A stretch of DNA of 64,000 bases from Pyxidicoccus caerfyrddinensis. GTDB taxonomy: Bacteria > Myxococcota > Myxococcia > Myxococcales > Myxococcaceae. The notes beneath the pieces are model-generated. The model had not been told where the DNA came from. It saw only the letters and a list, made by a program, of their open reading frames with translations, and searched no databases. The stretch lies in the NCBI RefSeq assembly GCF_010894405.1, contig NZ_JAAIYA010000012.1:11444-75443 (forward strand), given 5' to 3'. Positions 9,530 through 17,895 of the stretch are shown one piece after another (position 1 is the first letter of the stretch; the number at the start of each line of letters is the position of its first letter). The position numbers were made by a program, and so were the translations under genes.

Positions 9530-10138
9530 ATGAGGGCAGGCATCCGGATGGGGCTGTGCTTCGCGCTGCTCGCGGGAGGGAGCGCGCTCGCCCAGGAGGG
9601 CTCCTTGTCGAGCGAGCCGTACGTGGAGTGGAGGGGCCCCTATTTCCTGCTGGGGCTCGGCGCGGAGGGCTACACCGGGGAGCTCGCCGCCAACCTCAAT
9701 CCGGGCCTCTCCTACGAAGCCATCATCGGCTTCCGCCCCTCGAACATCCTCGGCTTCGAGTTGGGCTACAGCGGTGGCGTCAATGATGTCGATTCGTCGG
9801 GCGATGGCATCGGCGGCCCGGACATCGTGCGCAACGGTGCCCAGACGGCGCTCACCGTGGGCCTCACCCCCAATTCGCGGCTCCAGCCCTACGTGCTGGC
9901 CGGCATCGGCGTGGAGCGCTACTCCGTCCGCAGCGGTGTCTCCGTCCGGTACTTCGACGACACGGGCGGCTACGTCCCCGTCGGAGCGGGCCTGCGCTAC
10001 CGGCTCACCCCGGGTCTCACCGCCGAGGTCCGGGCCAGCTACAGCGCCCTCTTCGGCCAGGACTTTGCCCCCATCACCGACGAGGACGTGCTCGACGGGC
10101 GCTATCAGGGCCTGCTGCAGTTCGGCGGCAGCTACTGA
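9530..10138 (+). CDS. outer-membrane beta-barrel protein
   Basis: This 202-residue protein has an N-terminal signal peptide ending SALAQ. The rest shows alternating hydrophobic/polar strands, frequent Gly and aromatic residues (YFLLGLGAEGY, LGFELGYSGG, YVLAGIGVERYSV, YVPVGAGLRYRL) and a final strand LLQFGGSY ending in an aromatic residue, as in small OmpA/OmpX-type barrels. It is probably an outer-membrane porin-like or structural protein; no specific function can be given. The ATG at 9530 follows GGAGGAGG by 6 nt, which rules out the longer upstream frame. It runs convergently into the emfourin gene with a 1-nt gap. Confidence 0.75.
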   Translation: MRAGIRMGLCFALLAGGSALAQEGSLSSEPYVEWRGPYFLLGLGAEGYTGELAANLNPGLSYEAIIGFRPSNILGFELGYSGGVNDVDSSGDGIGGPDIVRNGAQTALTVGLTPNSRLQPYVLAGIGVERYSVRSGVSVRYFDDTGGYVPVGAGLRYRLTPGLTAEVRASYSALFGQDFAPITDEDVLDGRYQGLLQFGGSY

Positions 10139-10139
10139 G

Positions 10140-10487
10140 TCAGCGACCGGGCGACGGATGCGCGTGCGCCGAGGCCCGGTGTTCCTTATCCGCCTTCTTG
10201 AGCAGCTCCAGCAGGGCGCGCAGGTGCGGCTCCTCCACGGGCTCGAGGAGCTGCACCGAGTGTCGCCGCCCGCCGTCCTCGATGGTGACGGTGTAGCGCG
10301 TCTGGTCCGCGGCCCCCCGGGCCGCCGTGCCCACGGTGGCGGGCTGCTCGAAGAAGCGCGCGTCGCTCACGCCGCGCTGGATGGCCTCCGCCGTCTCCGG
10401 GGGAAGCTCCCCTGTTTCCATTGACCTCGGCCTGGCGAGGCCCGGGAAGAAGGCGACGCCTCCCTCCCGCTTGAGCTCGATTCGCAT
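10140..10487 (-). CDS. protealysin-inhibitor emfourin-like protein
   Basis: The 115-residue product begins MRIELKREGGVAFFPGL and carries the ELPPETAEAIQRGV and YTVTIEDGGRRHSVQL segments typical of emfourin, the small slow-tight-binding inhibitor of protealysin-like M4 proteases. It lies 17 nt downstream of an M4 protease on the same strand, which is the usual protease/inhibitor operon. Emfourins are cytoplasmic and lack signal peptides, as here. The start at 10487 follows GGAG. The frame extending to 10853 is a shadow of the protease gene. It probably restrains the protease inside the cell. Confidence 0.85.
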   Translation of the reverse strand: MRIELKREGGVAFFPGLARPRSMETGELPPETAEAIQRGVSDARFFEQPATVGTAARGAADQTRYTVTIEDGGRRHSVQLLEPVEEPHLRALLELLKKADKEHRASAHAHPSPGR

Positions 10488-10504
10488 CGCTCGCTCCGAA
10501 TGCG

Positions 10505-11662
10505 CTAGTGCGCCGGCGGCCGCTGCGGGGGCTGCTTGGGCAGCTGCGCGCCGGGGCCCCAGACGGGCTCGCCCGCCCGCTCGCGGGAGACGCGGAGGCC
10601 CACCTGGCTCCAGGCGTCGCGGACCGCCTTCTCCTCGTCCTGCCCGGTGCCGTAGAGCCGGCCGGCCGCCATCACCGTGAGCCGCGCGAAGGAGAGGAAG
10701 GACGAATTGGAACGGAGCCGCGGGTCTCTCAGCGCCTCGTACCAGATGTGGCCGGCCCGCTCCCACGCGTAGCCTCCCAGCTGGGTGGCCGCGATGCAGA
10801 AGGCCCGGTTGGGGATGCCGGAGTTGATGTGCACGCCTCCGTTGTCCTCCCACGTGCTCACGAAGTCCCGCATGTGGCCCGGCTGCGGGTCCTTGCCCAG
10901 CACGTCGTCGTCGTACGCCGTGCCGGGATCCTTCATGGAGCGCAGGGACACGCCCTCGACGTTGTCCGTGAAGAGCCCCGCGCCGATGAGCCAGTCGGCC
11001 TGCTCCGCCGTCTGGTTCAGCAGGCGCTGCTTCACCAGCGAGCCGAAGACATCGGAGAGCGACTCATTGAGCGCACCCGACTGGAGGAAGTAGGCGAGGG
11101 GGCCCTCGTGCTCGGTGACTCCGTGCGCCAGCTCGTGGCCGATGACGTCCACGGCGATGGTGAAGCGGTTGAAGAGGTCTCCATCTCCATCGCCAAACAC
11201 CATGCGCTCGCCGTCCCAGAAGGCGTTGTCGTAGTTCTCGTCATAGTGGACGTGGGCGATGAGCTGCATCCCGTTGCCGTCGATGGAGTTGCGGCCGAAG
11301 ACTTCCCCGTAGAGGTCATACGTCGCGCCCAGGCCCGTATAGGCTTCGTCGACCGCCGGGTCTCCGGTGTCGCCCTGTCCCTCGGTCCGCACCACCGTTC
11401 CCGGGAGGGCCTGCGTATTCTTCACGTCATAGATGGTCCGCTGCTTCTGGCTCTCGACGACCATCGGTCCGGGAATGAGCCTGCGCGTGGCCTGCGGCAT
11501 GCCGCTTCGCACCAGCCGCATGGCCCGGAACGTGGTGTCGACGGCGATCGTCCGCAGGGCGTACGCACGCTGCTGGGCCGAACCGTTCTGGGCAATCTCA
11601 CGGGCCAGGTAGGGGGGAAGGATGCAGTGAAGGGAATGTCGGTGTCCGGGGCTGTGTCGCAT
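10505..11662 (-). CDS. protealysin-like M4 (thermolysin family) metallopeptidase
   Basis: The 385-residue protein contains the zinc site HELAH (in VIGHELAHGVTEHE), the third zinc ligand Glu in ALNESLSDVFG, and the substrate/catalytic His region GGVHINSGIPNRAF. The short propeptide has the CILPPYL element typical of protealysin-type members rather than the long FTP/PepSY propeptide of secreted thermolysins, and there is no signal peptide. It is therefore probably synthesised as a cytoplasmic proenzyme. The next gene encodes its emfourin inhibitor. The ATG at 11662 follows AAGGAG. Protealysin-like enzymes in other bacteria act on cytoskeletal or envelope proteins; the target here is unknown. 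Confidence 0.9.
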   Translation of the reverse strand: MRHSPGHRHSLHCILPPYLAREIAQNGSAQQRAYALRTIAVDTTFRAMRLVRSGMPQATRRLIPGPMVVESQKQRTIYDVKNTQALPGTVVRTEGQGDTGDPAVDEAYTGLGATYDLYGEVFGRNSIDGNGMQLIAHVHYDENYDNAFWDGERMVFGDGDGDLFNRFTIAVDVIGHELAHGVTEHEGPLAYFLQSGALNESLSDVFGSLVKQRLLNQTAEQADWLIGAGLFTDNVEGVSLRSMKDPGTAYDDDVLGKDPQPGHMRDFVSTWEDNGGVHINSGIPNRAFCIAATQLGGYAWERAGHIWYEALRDPRLRSNSSFLSFARLTVMAAGRLYGTGQDEEKAVRDAWSQVGLRVSRERAGEPVWGPGAQLPKQPPQRPPAH

Positions 11663-11766
11663 CTCAGGGCGCTCCTTCTGGAGTGTTCACAGGAGGAGGA
11701 GGGTGATGGCGGCCGTTGTGACGCGGCTAGGGGCCGCGCCTGCTCCGCTGCTCTCCGAGAAGCTGA

Positions 11767-12372
11767 CTAGCGGGCCTCGGGCTCCCTGGCCGACGGCGGG
11801 CGCACCACGACCTCGTCGATGATGCCGTACTGCCGGGCCTCCTCGGCGCTCATGTAGTAGTCGCGGTCGGTGTCCTTCTCGATGCGCTCGAGGGCGTGGC
11901 CGGTGTGCTTCTGGGTGATTTCGTTGAGGCGCTGCTTGAGGCGCAGCATCTCCCGCACCTGGATTTCCAGGTCCGTGGCCTGACCCTTCGCCCCGCCGTG
12001 GGGCTGGTGCATCATGATGCGCGCATTGGGCAGGGCGTAGCGCCGGCCCTTGGCTCCCGCCAGGAGCAGCATCGCGCCGAAGCTGGCGGCCTGCCCCACG
12101 CAGATGGTGGACACCGGCGCGCGCACGTACTGCATGGTGTCGTAGATGGCGAGCCCCGCGGTGACGCTGCCTCCCGGCGAGTTGATGTAGAGGCTGATGG
12201 GCTTCTCCGGGTCCTCGCTCTCCAGGAAGAGCAATTGGGCGACGATGATGTTGGCCACATCGTCGTTCACCTCCGTGCCCATCATGATGATGCGGTCCTT
12301 GAGCAGCCGGCTGTACAAGTCGTACGTCCGCTCACCGCGGTGCGTCTGCTCGACGACGTAGGGGATGTTCAT
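11767..12372 (-). CDS. clpP: ATP-dependent Clp protease proteolytic subunit
   Basis: The 201-residue product is a full-length Clp[11 protein letters not shown] at the N-terminus, oxyanion-loop SPGGSVTAG, catalytic Ser in [11 protein letters not shown], catalytic His in MMHQPHGG, and the C-terminal YGIIDEVV. ClpP forms a barrel-shaped peptidase that works with Clp ATPases. It overlaps the upstream SRPBCC gene by four bases (ATGA), and GGAGG lies 7 nt before its ATG, so translation is probably coupled. No clpX is next to it. Myxobacteria commonly carry several clpP genes, and this arsR-operon copy may be an accessory one. Confidence 0.92.
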   Translation of the reverse strand: MNIPYVVEQTHRGERTYDLYSRLLKDRIIMMGTEVNDDVANIIVAQLLFLESEDPEKPISLYINSPGGSVTAGLAIYDTMQYVRAPVSTICVGQAASFGAMLLLAGAKGRRYALPNARIMMHQPHGGAKGQATDLEIQVREMLRLKQRLNEITQKHTGHALERIEKDTDRDYYMSAEEARQYGIIDEVVVRPPSAREPEAR

Positions 12373-12908
12373 CGCACGGCCTCCATGTACGTGGCATGCA
12401 CCCGGCGCACGGCCCGGAGCGAAGGTCTCCTGAAGACGGGACGCGCGCCCACCCGCGTGCGCGCACGGCGAGGCAGGCCCTCTCCACCCAGGCGCGAGGC
12501 GAGCGAGTCGAGCACCGGGCCGCCAGCGCCGGTGGCCACGGCGCACACCGGAGCGCGCCAGTGTGTGAGGACGAGCCGGACCTTCTCGCCCTGGGGCGTC
12601 AGCTCGAAGGTGACCTCCGAGTGAGGCGTCCCCGCATCGCTCCAGGTGAAGGCCAGCACGCGGGGCGGCTCACACCGCGTCACCACGCCCTGCACGGTGC
12701 GCTCCGTGGGGCGCTGCTCCGCGCCTTCCGTGCGGAGCGGCTGGAGCTCGACGCGGCCTCCCTCGCGCAGCTCGATGCGGGAGACGGCGAGCCACTCGGC
12801 CAGCAACTCCGGCTCGGTCAGGTAGCGCCAGACGAGCTCCAGTGAGCCCGGGAGCAGTCGCTCGAGACGCGTGCGGCGCGCCTCGGGAGGAGGGGCGGAG
12901 GGGTTCAA
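12369..12908 (-). CDS. SRPBCC (AHSA1-type) domain protein
   Basis: The 179-residue protein has the START/SRPBCC AHSA1 pattern: [26 protein letters not shown], then beta-strand segments ([46 protein letters not shown]). Such proteins bind hydrophobic ligands and very often follow an ArsR regulator, as here. The last ~35 residues are unusually Arg-rich ([23 protein letters not shown]) and do not look like the normal family end; they overlap the leader of clpP. Start and stop codons overlap those of arsR and clpP by four bases each. Confidence 0.8.
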   Translation of the reverse strand: MNPSAPPPEARRTRLERLLPGSLELVWRYLTEPELLAEWLAVSRIELREGGRVELQPLRTEGAEQRPTERTVQGVVTRCEPPRVLAFTWSDAGTPHSEVTFELTPQGEKVRLVLTHWRAPVCAVATGAGGPVLDSLASRLGGEGLPRRARTRVGARPVFRRPSLRAVRRVHATYMEAVR

Positions 12909-13231
12909 GGGCGTCTCCGTTTCTTCGTTTCGGGGTGCGCTGCCAGTCGCCGCTCGAGCACGTCGAGCCGCTCGTTCCAGAAGCCGCGGATGCGGTCGAC
13001 CCAGCCCTCGAGCTCATCGAGGCCCGCGGCGTCCAGCGCGTAGATGCGGCGCTGGGCCTCGGCGCGGACCTGGACCAGGCGCGCCTCCTTCAGCACCTTC
13101 AGGTGCTGGGAGATGGCGGGGGCGCTGATGTCGAAGCTCGCCCCCAGCTCACCGGCCGAGCGCTCACCCCCGGCGAGCAGTTCCACGATGCGCCGACGCG
13201 TGGGGTCGGAGAGGGCAGTGAAGGCGTCCAC
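12905..13231 (-). CDS. ArsR-family transcriptional regulator
   Basis: This 108-residue winged-helix repressor begins MDAFTALSDPTRRRIVELL, has the recognition helix ISAPAISQHLKVLKEARLV, and the wing VRAEAQRRIYALD. It lacks the metal-binding CxC motif of ArsR/SmtB sensors, as usual for members paired with SRPBCC proteins. The start is GTG at 13231, preceded closely by GGAG. The stop overlaps the SRPBCC start (ATGA). It probably autoregulates through the AT-rich region just upstream. Confidence 0.9.
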   Translation of the reverse strand: MDAFTALSDPTRRRIVELLAGGERSAGELGASFDISAPAISQHLKVLKEARLVQVRAEAQRRIYALDAAGLDELEGWVDRIRGFWNERLDVLERRLAAHPETKKRRRP

Positions 13232-13261
13232 GCTCCGTATTTAAGTCCGGAGCTAATTAAG

Positions 13262-13278
13262 CGCAATCTTAAATTGCG
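13262..13278. promoter_or_regulatory. AT-rich dyad upstream of arsR operon
   Basis: CGCAAT and ATTGCG form a perfect 6-bp inverted repeat around CTTAA, about 30 nt upstream of the arsR GTG. The flanking DNA 13240-13275 is AT-rich against the GC-rich background and contains TTAA three times. It is a plausible arsR promoter/operator; it also lies just after the LysR stop codon. Confidence 0.45.
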
Positions 13279-13290
13279 GCCGGCGCCTGC

Positions 13291-14220
13291 TCAGCCCACC
13301 GCGAGCGCGTGGGGGACGGTGGGTTCGAGGGCGGCCGCGAGGCGGAGCGCGGCGTCGCCGACCTCGGGCCTCCAGGCGATGCGCCAGGGCCTGCGCAGCG
13401 GGCCGGACGCGAGCCGCTTCGCGACCAGGTCCCCCTTGCCGAGGTGCGGGCCGGCAATCCACTCGGAGAGCACGGCGACGCCCATGCCCGCGCGGGCCAC
13501 GTCGAGGATGGCCTCCGTGAGCGGCAGCCGCTCGAAGCGCAGTCTCGGCCGCTCGCGGCCGAACGCGCGGGTCATGAACCAGTGCACCTCCGCGGGGGGC
13601 GTCTGTCCCGTCAGCAGGGTGCTCTCGCGCAGGTCGTCCCGGGTGAGCGTCTTGCGCGACGCCAGCGGGTGCGACGACGACATGACGAAGATGACCTCGT
13701 CGGAGAAGGCCTGCCGCACCTCGAGCCCGGTGCGCGGCACGGTGGCGGAGGTGATGAGGGCGACGTCGATGTCTCCCGCCACGAGCGCGTCGACCGGGGA
13801 CTGCGTGTGCTCCACCGACAAAGCGAGCTGGAGCCCCGGCAGGCTCTGGCGCAGCTTCACGAGCGCGGAAGGCAGCCAGTGGTACGCGGTGTAGCACTCG
13901 CAGACGATGCGCAGGCGGACGGGCGGGGCCACCGGTGTGCGCACGCGGTGCTCCAGGTCCCCCCATTCGACGAGCAGGCGCTTCGCTCCGGAGACGAGCT
14001 GCTCTCCCGCGGCGGTGAGCACGAGCCCGCGAGGCGTGCGGTCGAAGAGGCGCACTCCCAGCTTGTCCTCCGCCGACAGGAGCGCGCGGCTCACCGCGGG
14101 CTGCGTGAGGTGCAGTACGGTGGCCGCCTGCGCGGTGGTGCCGGCGGACGCCAGGGCGAGCACGACGCGCAAATCTCGGATGTCCAGGCGGGGGTTCGGG
14201 GGAGGGCCGATGTCATCCAT
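13291..14220 (-). CDS. LysR-family transcriptional regulator
   Basis: The 309-residue protein has an N-terminal LysR helix-turn-helix (RVVLALASAGTTAQAATVLHLTQPAVSRAL) and a periplasmic-binding-protein-like effector domain (RLRIVCECYTAYHWLPSALV onward). It resembles the MetR-like branch (CECYTAYHWLP). It is divergent from a glutathione S-transferase gene, its most likely target, with a 105-bp gap containing a clear dyad at 14235-14249. The start is placed at ATG 14220; no strong ribosome-binding site is visible. Confidence 0.88.
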   Translation of the reverse strand: MDDIGPPPNPRLDIRDLRVVLALASAGTTAQAATVLHLTQPAVSRALLSAEDKLGVRLFDRTPRGLVLTAAGEQLVSGAKRLLVEWGDLEHRVRTPVAPPVRLRIVCECYTAYHWLPSALVKLRQSLPGLQLALSVEHTQSPVDALVAGDIDVALITSATVPRTGLEVRQAFSDEVIFVMSSSHPLASRKTLTRDDLRESTLLTGQTPPAEVHWFMTRAFGRERPRLRFERLPLTEAILDVARAGMGVAVLSEWIAGPHLGKGDLVAKRLASGPLRRPWRIAWRPEVGDAALRLAAALEPTVPHALAVG

Positions 14221-14234
14221 GCATCGAGCCTATG

Positions 14235-14249
14235 CCAACTATGCGTTGG
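14235..14249. promoter_or_regulatory. candidate LysR operator
   Basis: The sequence CCAAC-TATGC-GTTGG is a perfect 5-bp inverted repeat in the divergent gap between the LysR gene and the GST gene, 15 nt before the LysR start. Two ATGCAT motifs flank it. Its position fits an autoregulatory site shared by both genes. Confidence 0.5.
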
Positions 14250-14325
14250 ATGCATCGGCTCGAAGTGCGCACTGTTGCGTCCGTTCCCACGCGGGGAACG
14301 AGACCCGATACCCCGGAGTCACACC

Positions 14326-14964
14326 ATGCAGCTCTATTTCTCGCCCCTGTCCTGCTCGCTGGCGACCCGCATCTCCTTCTACGACGCCGGTGCGGAGGCG
14401 ACGTACATCGAGGTCGACCCGAAGACGAAGCGCACCTCCGAGGGAGGAGACTTCCGCGAGGTCAACCCGCTCGGCCTCGTCCCGACGCTCCGCACCGATG
14501 ATGGCGACATCCTCACGGAGAACGCCGCCATCCTGCAGCACGTGGCCGAGGTCCTCCCCCGGGCGAAGCTCGCGCCGACGGACAGCAAGGGTCGCTCGCG
14601 GCTGCAGCAGTGGCTGTGCTTCATCGGGACCGAGCTGCACAAGGCCCTCTTCATGCCGCTCCTCGACGCGAAGGCTCCCGATGCCGCGAAGGCCTACGCG
14701 CTGGAGAAGGGCGCCTCGCGCCTGGCCTACCTGGAGGCGCACCTGACGGGACGCGAGTTCCTCCTGGACGGCTTCAGCGTCGCCGACGCGTACCTGTTCA
14801 CGGTGCTGAACTGGTGCCAGGTGACGCCCATCGACCTGAAGAAGTACCCCGCCATCAGCGCCTACGCCACGCGCCTGCGCGAGCGGCCGAGCATCGCCAA
14901 GGCCTTCGCGGAAGAGGCGAAGCTCTACGCGGAGGAACTGAAGCGTCACAAGGCCAGCGCGTGA
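14326..14964 (+). CDS. glutathione S-transferase family protein
   Basis: The 212-residue protein has a thioredoxin-like N-terminal domain (MQLYFSPLSCSLATRISFYDAG, with Ser-Cys near residues 9-10 as in bacterial beta-class GSTs), the cis-Pro segment PLGLVPTLRTDDG, the glutathione-contacting ENAAILQHVAE, and an all-helical C-terminal domain with SVADAYLFTVL. It probably conjugates or reduces electrophiles with glutathione in the cytoplasm. The ATG at 14326 follows GGAG by 7 nt. It is divergent from a LysR regulator that probably controls it. Confidence 0.9.
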   Translation: MQLYFSPLSCSLATRISFYDAGAEATYIEVDPKTKRTSEGGDFREVNPLGLVPTLRTDDGDILTENAAILQHVAEVLPRAKLAPTDSKGRSRLQQWLCFIGTELHKALFMPLLDAKAPDAAKAYALEKGASRLAYLEAHLTGREFLLDGFSVADAYLFTVLNWCQVTPIDLKKYPAISAYATRLRERPSIAKAFAEEAKLYAEELKRHKASA

Positions 14965-14978
14965 GCGTGGGGTAGCCC

Positions 14979-17858
14979 TCACCGGGCGGCGGAGGGCGAC
15001 GGGCTCCGGGCCTCCAGCCACCGCTCGATGGCATCGAGCTCCCGGGGGCGTCCTCGCGGGAGGCCCCGGTAGTAGTCCCTGGCGTCGCCCGCGAGGCGGA
15101 GCGCCCGCTCCAGCTCTCGCGGCTCGCTCGCGAGCGCCCGGGCGAGCGCGAAGCGGGCATCCGCCAGATTGGCACCCGCCGCCTCCCGCGGCTCCCGCTC
15201 GAAGATGGCCACCGCGCGCTCCAGGGGCGCGCGGGCCCTTCGCGGCGCGCCCATTCCCACGAAGTCGACGCCCAGCCCCAGCAGGTCGATGGCCACCTGG
15301 ACGCTGTCGGGCCCCAGTACCTGTTCGCGGATGGCCCGGGCGCGCTCGTGGTGCTCCGCCGCCTCCGGGTAGCGCCCCAGCTTCGCGAGCGCGCGTCCCA
15401 TGCCGGAGAGGGACGAGGCGACTTTCGTGTCCTTCGGGCCCAGCTGCTTCTCGCGGATGCGGGCCGCGCGCTCGAAGGACTGGAGGGACTCCTCCGCGCG
15501 GCCCAGCTCGAGCAGGAAGCCGCCGAGGTTGTGGAAGGTGCTCGCCGTCGTCAGGTGCTCCTCGCCGAGGACGCGCTGGAAGATGGCCAGGGCGCGCCTG
15601 CCGTGCTCCAGCGCGCCCGCGGCGTCTCCCGCCTGCACCTGGTGCACTGCGATGGAGTCGAGGACGACGGCCAGGTTGGGGTGCTCCGGGCCATATGTCC
15701 GGGCGTAGATGGACTCCGCCTCCAGCAGGAAGGGAAGGCCCTCCTCGTGGCGCCCGAGCAGCCCGAGCGTCTGGCCCACGCCGAGCAGCGCGGTGGCGAG
15801 CTCCGGCTCCTCCGCCGTGAAGGTCTTCCGCGCCATCGTGAGCGCGCGGTGGCTCTCCTCCAGGGCCTCGGCCAGCCGGCCCCGGGCGCGGTGGAGGCTG
15901 ACGAGGTTGCGCGAGAGCATGGCCTCGATGCGCGCGTCCCCGCCCAGGCGCTCGAGTGCCGCCGCCGCGTGGCGCGGTGTCTCCTCGTCCGGGTCCAGCT
16001 CCGCGCCCACGAAGCTGAGCAGCCGCACCAGCGCGGCCCAGGACTCCGCCGCCTGCCGGTCATGCCGGCTGGACTCCGCGGCCTGGATGGCCCGGTGCAA
16101 TGTCCGGATGGCTTCGCGGTACTGCCGCGCCTGGCCCTGCGCCTCCGCGAGGAGGTCGAGGACCTCGGCCTCCAGCGGACCGTGGCCCACCTCGTGGGCC
16201 TCGCGGGCCACCGTGCTCGCGAGCTCCAGCGCGGGCATCACCTGTCCGGCATTGAGCTTCGCGCGCACCGCCGCGCGCCCGGTGCGGATGCCCTCCATCC
16301 GCCGCCGCGTCGGCTCATCCACGGGCGGCGGCTCCGGCGCGGCGAGCGTCGCGAGGTCCGCGCACGGGGCCAGGCTCTCCAGCCCATGGGCCGCGCGCGC
16401 CGCGTTCTGGATGACCTGCGCGTCCGCGCCCGCCAGCGTGTCCACGACGGCCGACAAGTCCTTGAGGCGCTGGTCCAGGCAGATGACGCGCCTGTCGAGC
16501 AGTCGCTCCGGCTGCAGTCCCGTCACCCGCGTGGCGACACAGGCCTCATGGCTCGCGGCCACCCAGTCGCGCGAGTAGCCATCCAGCGTGCGCTCCACCT
16601 CGCGCCAGGCGCTCGGCGCGAAGGGGAGGGGGCTCGCCGCGAAGACGGTCCGCACGGTGCTCTTCCGGGGCGCATCCCATACCCCGGCAAGGGACTGCGC
16701 ACTGCCCTCGCACGGGTCTCCCGACGTGGACCGATGGAGCGCCGCGCCTCCGGCGACGAGGACCAGCCCCGCCGCCGCGGCCACGCCCACCCTGCGCCAC
16801 GTCGCGCCCGGTGCGCGGCCCAGTTGCCGGAGCAGCGCGTCCATGGAGGCGTGGCGCAGCTCCGGCGACGTCGAGAGCCCCTGGAGGAGGGCCTTGTGCA
16901 CCCAGGCCGGCACGCCCGCCTCTCGCGTGGGGCGCGCTCCGCTCGTGGCGTCGGGCGGGGACGGACGCCGGCCATACAGCGCTTCATGCAGCGCGACGCA
17001 GTAGCTGTACTGGTCGCTGCGGGCATCGGGTGTCGCTCCGCGCGTCTGCTCGGGCGCCATGTAGGCCGGCGTGCCCAGCACCTGGTCCGAGCGTGTGAGC
17101 GACCCGGCCCGCAGGCCGCTCGGGCGGGGCTCGGACGTGGGCTCCTGGGAGTCCTCCAGTCCCTGGACGATGCGCGCGAGGCCGAAGTCGGTGATGCGGA
17201 CGCGCCCGTCCCGGCCCACCAGGACGTTGTCGGGCTTGAAGTCCCGGTGGACGAGCCCCTGCGCGTGCGCCGCGGCCAGCCCGCGCCCCGCCTGGAGGAA
17301 CAGCTCCAACAGCGCGCGCCAGTCCCGGGGGCCCTCCTGACGGCGCATGTGCTCGCGAAGCGTGGTGCCGTCCACGAGCTCCATGGCGAGGAACACGTGC
17401 TCCCCGAAGCGGCCCACGTCGTGAATCGTAATCACGTTGGGGTGGACGACGCGCGCGGTGGCCTGTGCCTCCCGCAGCAGCCGCGCCTGGGCCTCTTCCT
17501 GCCGGGCGGGGCGCACCGCATCGATGCGAATCAGCTTCAGCGCGACACGGCGGTCCAGCTCGGGGTCATACGCCGCGTGGACGACGCCCATTCCTCCCGC
17601 GCCCAGCCGCTCGAGCACCACATAGCGTCCCAGCAGGGCCCCTCGGTGGAGCCATGGGCGCACTGGAGGTGAAGGGTTTTCCGCCTCTTCGGTGCCGGTG
17701 CTCCGCGAGTCCTCGTCGTCCTGGGCACGCGCGGCTTCCGCGAGGAGCGCTCGACAGACGGCGCAGGAATCCAGATGCTGCTCCACCGTCACGGCCTCTC
17801 CGGCGCCCAGCTCGCCCCGTGCGAAGGCGAAGAGTTGTCGGGTGTCGAGGCAGTCCAT
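14979..17858 (-). CDS. membrane Ser/Thr kinase with anti-sigma-like zinc motif and TPR C-terminus
   Basis: The protein has about 959 residues from the ATG at 17858. Order: a zinc motif with H28, C32 and C35 (HLDSCAVC), a Hanks kinase (GAGGMG loop, HRDFKPDN, DFGLAR, AYMAPEQ), one membrane helix (VGVAAAAGLVLVAGGAAL) near 355-375, then an extracytoplasmic or sensor part rich in TPR repeats of the 42-residue type (YGPEHPNLAVVLDSIA, LGEEHLTTASTFHNLG, LGPKDTKVASSLSGMG). TPRs probably bind partner proteins. Alternative starts upstream (ATG 17891, 17906) overlap the sigma gene. It is head-to-head with a gmx1 sigma factor, the second such pair in this window. Confidence 0.88.
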   Translation of the reverse strand: MDCLDTRQLFAFARGELGAGEAVTVEQHLDSCAVCRALLAEAARAQDDEDSRSTGTEEAENPSPPVRPWLHRGALLGRYVVLERLGAGGMGVVHAAYDPELDRRVALKLIRIDAVRPARQEEAQARLLREAQATARVVHPNVITIHDVGRFGEHVFLAMELVDGTTLREHMRRQEGPRDWRALLELFLQAGRGLAAAHAQGLVHRDFKPDNVLVGRDGRVRITDFGLARIVQGLEDSQEPTSEPRPSGLRAGSLTRSDQVLGTPAYMAPEQTRGATPDARSDQYSYCVALHEALYGRRPSPPDATSGARPTREAGVPAWVHKALLQGLSTSPELRHASMDALLRQLGRAPGATWRRVGVAAAAGLVLVAGGAALHRSTSGDPCEGSAQSLAGVWDAPRKSTVRTVFAASPLPFAPSAWREVERTLDGYSRDWVAASHEACVATRVTGLQPERLLDRRVICLDQRLKDLSAVVDTLAGADAQVIQNAARAAHGLESLAPCADLATLAAPEPPPVDEPTRRRMEGIRTGRAAVRAKLNAGQVMPALELASTVAREAHEVGHGPLEAEVLDLLAEAQGQARQYREAIRTLHRAIQAAESSRHDRQAAESWAALVRLLSFVGAELDPDEETPRHAAAALERLGGDARIEAMLSRNLVSLHRARGRLAEALEESHRALTMARKTFTAEEPELATALLGVGQTLGLLGRHEEGLPFLLEAESIYARTYGPEHPNLAVVLDSIAVHQVQAGDAAGALEHGRRALAIFQRVLGEEHLTTASTFHNLGGFLLELGRAEESLQSFERAARIREKQLGPKDTKVASSLSGMGRALAKLGRYPEAAEHHERARAIREQVLGPDSVQVAIDLLGLGVDFVGMGAPRRARAPLERAVAIFEREPREAAGANLADARFALARALASEPRELERALRLAGDARDYYRGLPRGRPRELDAIERWLEARSPSPSAAR

Positions 17859-17895
17859 GACGAGGGAACGATAGCCGACGCGGGTGGTCATGACG

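Noticed and set aside
12369-12600. frameshift in the 3' end of the SRPBCC gene
   Set aside because: The Arg-rich tail looks odd, but no other frame restores a better family ending, and the stop overlaps clpP neatly, so the gene is kept as intact.
15348-17672. 774-codon plus-strand open frame
   Set aside because: It is antisense to the TPR kinase, whose motifs are unambiguous on the other strand.
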